64,000 nucleotides of DNA from assembly GCA_034002905.1 (NCBI GenBank), contig JAVEZQ010000007.1, positions 20,521 to 84,520 of the forward strand, given 5' to 3'. The translations under genes were made by a program, and so were the position numbers. Below the pieces are notes generated by a model. It saw only the letters and a list, made by a program, of their open reading frames with translations, ran no database searches and was not told the DNA's origin. Below, piece after piece: positions 60,833 through 64,000 of the stretch. How positions within the stretch are numbered: position 1 is the first letter of the stretch; every line of letters starts with the position of its first letter. This DNA is from UBA8914 sp034002905. GTDB lineage: Bacteria; Pseudomonadota; Alphaproteobacteria; UBA9219.

Positions 60833-61871
60833 CGCACGGCTCAATCAGCGCAAGGCTCCGACGTTCGCAATCGATTTCCGCGCGACAACCAATCGGCAAA
60901 ACAAACTGCGGGTCGCTGTGACCAAAATCCAGTTGCGAGAGAATGGGTAAATCGGGACGCTTACATTCCCGCACGACAAACTCAACGAGTTGCTTGTCAT
61001 ACTGCATCATTTGTGCGGGATCGGGATCACACATGGGGCGTCCCAACAAGACGCCTGCGATGCGATCAAATACGCCCATGACGCCAAGGCATCGCAACAT
61101 ATAGCGAAACAAAGCGGCAGGAGGTCTCTCTTCCGATGTTTCAAGGAAGAGGATGGCGCCATCCCAAGCGGTGGGCTCCGGCCACAGGCTTGTCCCACGA
61201 AACCAATCCACAACCTCGACGCACCCGCCGATCAGATGCCCCTGAATTTTGCCCGTTCCCTGTAATAATTGCGGCCCCATGGGCTTCGAACGTATCCGTT
61301 TAATCTTGCTATTTTCCGGCTTCTCCCACGGCAACATCTGCCCCGTCCACTCATCGAGATTCGGTTTAATCTCACCGATCACGCCACCTTCAAACAAAGT
61401 CCGACGCACGGCCTCTCGCGTATAGGCAAACATCTCGACATTCTCGGCATATTCCGCAAGGATTGAGGGGCCGTAAAAGCTGCTCACCCCCGCCTTTAAA
61501 CAGATAAAATGAGACACGGTTGTGTCGGAATAACCCATAAAAACCTTAGGATTCGCACGGATCACGTCGAAATCAATGTGGGGTAACATGCGGATCGAAT
61601 CCGTGCCGCCAATAATGCTGATGATGCCTTTGATCGACGGATCAGCAAAAGCCTCCATCAAATCCTGAGCGCGTGCCTCAGGATGATCAAAAAGCCATTG
61701 CGGATCGCGCAAAGCATGGCGCGTTTCGACAAGCTCGACGCCATAGGCTTCTTCAAATCTCTTTTTACCCAGTTGATAGCGCTCAGGAAATATAGCCGCC
61801 CCGCCCCACGACAAGGAAATCGAGGCAAGCTTGTCACCTTTTTGGAGTTTCTTTGGTTTTTGAAGCTTCAT
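60825..61871 (-). CDS. S66-family peptidase, MccF-like LD-carboxypeptidase
   Basis: 348 aa. The nucleophile motif FMGYSDTT, the family segment GHLIGGCVEVVDWFRGTSLWPEPTAWDGAILFLETSEERP and the His-containing QLDFGHSDPQ are visible. The GGCVEV segment is of the MccF type rather than the GGNL type of LdcA. MccF hydrolyses processed microcin C7-like aminoacyl-nucleotides, whereas LdcA trims peptidoglycan tetrapeptides; the substrate here is not known. The ATG at MKLQKPKKLQKG is the family-like start. It is transcribed away from the rRNA operon terminator side. Confidence 0.88.
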   Translation of the reverse strand: MKLQKPKKLQKGDKLASISLSWGGAAIFPERYQLGKKRFEEAYGVELVETRHALRDPQWLFDHPEARAQDLMEAFADPSIKGIISIIGGTDSIRMLPHIDFDVIRANPKVFMGYSDTTVSHFICLKAGVSSFYGPSILAEYAENVEMFAYTREAVRRTLFEGGVIGEIKPNLDEWTGQMLPWEKPENSKIKRIRSKPMGPQLLQGTGKIQGHLIGGCVEVVDWFRGTSLWPEPTAWDGAILFLETSEERPPAALFRYMLRCLGVMGVFDRIAGVLLGRPMCDPDPAQMMQYDKQLVEFVVRECKRPDLPILSQLDFGHSDPQFVLPIGCRAEIDCERRSLALIEPCVS

Positions 61872-61942
61872 CGTGCAATGCCTGCATGCAGCATGTAATC
61901 CGAACAAGAAAAACGATACAGCGCAATACCAAAGCAAACAAC

Positions 61943-61976
61943 AAAAACCCTCGTTAAATGAATAACGAGGGTTTTT
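61943..61976 (-). terminator. Intrinsic terminator of the rRNA operon
   Basis: AAAAACCCTCGTT pairs with AACGAGGGTTTTT across about 8 nt. Read on the minus strand it follows the 5S gene and ends in a T-run. Confidence 0.85.
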
Positions 61977-62024
61977 GAATTCTTGTAAAGCGGATAGGAA
62001 GTTTCTTTCCTTCTGTCCAGAAGA

Positions 62025-62139
62025 TCTGGCAGCGACCTACTCTCCCGTGCCTTAAGACAAAGTACCATCGGCGCAGAGGGCTTTCACGTCCGAGTTCGAG
62101 ATGGGATCGGGTGTTTTCACCTCGCTATAACCACCAGAT
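62025..62139 (-). rRNA. rrf: 5S ribosomal RNA
   Basis: Minus-strand sequence of about 115 nt with terminal ATCTGG/CCAGAT pairing. It contains CTGGTGGTTATAGCG at the 5' side, CACCCGATCCCATCTCGAAC with the conserved loop B/C region, and GGGAGAGTAGGTCGCTGCC at the 3' side. Last gene of the rRNA operon. Confidence 0.95.
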
Positions 62140-62218
62140 CATCTGGACAGAAGAAAGAAACAAAAAAGTGAAAGCTGTCAAAAGCAAGGTTTCGATTTTA
62201 TCAATCTGACCTTCTGAT

Positions 62219-64000
<1,782 letters not shown>

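Overview
The window is a chromosomal segment of an alphaproteobacterium, mostly near 50% GC, that I cannot place below class. The class call rests on CobT-type cobaltochelatase, FliX, an RcdA/DUF1465 protein, the TlpA-lipoprotein-LysA-DUF4175 cluster, the ffs-dnaX-ybaB-recR order, single-Cys DksA and non-zinc bL31. Most genes are housekeeping and tightly packed. The right end is the 3' part of an rRNA operon (5S and about 1.8 kb of 23S, minus strand).

Layout: 0-5.7 kb holds the end of cobT, a His-rich CobW-type GTPase, a membrane protein with a nuclease-dead SNase-like domain and an unknown protein. 5.7-11.2 kb is an AT-richer accessory block that ends at tRNA-Lys. It carries an XRE regulator translationally coupled to a cyclodipeptide synthase (CDPS), two small unknown genes, a Sel1-repeat protein, a tandem-domain cytidine deaminase and a second CDPS-like protein without the catalytic serine. 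The last two genes are each preceded by a copy of a 280-bp repeat with a very long hairpin and a 43-codon reading frame. 11.4-19.8 kb holds coaD, gyrA, a glycine-zipper lipoprotein, zur-znuCB with divergent znuA (sharing a Zur-type palindrome) and glmM. 19.8-29.1 kb holds ftsH, tilS, an AEC permease, a secreted unknown, rplS, trmD, a C39-like peptidase lodged inside the ribosomal operon, rimM, rpsP and ffh.

29.6-33.7 kb is a polar amino-acid ABC system with three tandem binding proteins, one permease and one ATPase. 33.9-37.7 kb holds rpmE, rcdA, tRNA-Gln with a second AT-rich accessory patch downstream, and aroQ. 37.8-42.1 kb is the DUF167, DUF4175, LysA-like, lipoprotein and TlpA cluster, in which the LysA homologue has lost its PLP lysine and other active-site motifs. 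42.1-48.5 kb is flagellar: flgI-flgJ-flgN-fliK-flgD behind a near-perfect sigma-54 promoter, divergent fliX, dksA and a secreted unknown. 48.5-54.4 kb is recR, ybaB, dnaX, 4.5S RNA, a Slt-type transglycosylase and a family-4 uracil-DNA glycosylase. A probable 6S RNA follows, then dapF, DUF1189, rodZ, ispG, prfA, prmC and an MccF-type S66 peptidase.

The strongest candidate for something new is the 5.7-11.2 kb block: a catalytically plausible CDPS under its own regulator, paired with a Ser-less CDPS relative and an unusual cytidine deaminase. Other leads are the LysA-like pseudoenzyme, the possible Zur link to the CobW GTPase, the leader duplication among the binding-protein genes and the C39 peptidase in the rimM-trmD operon.
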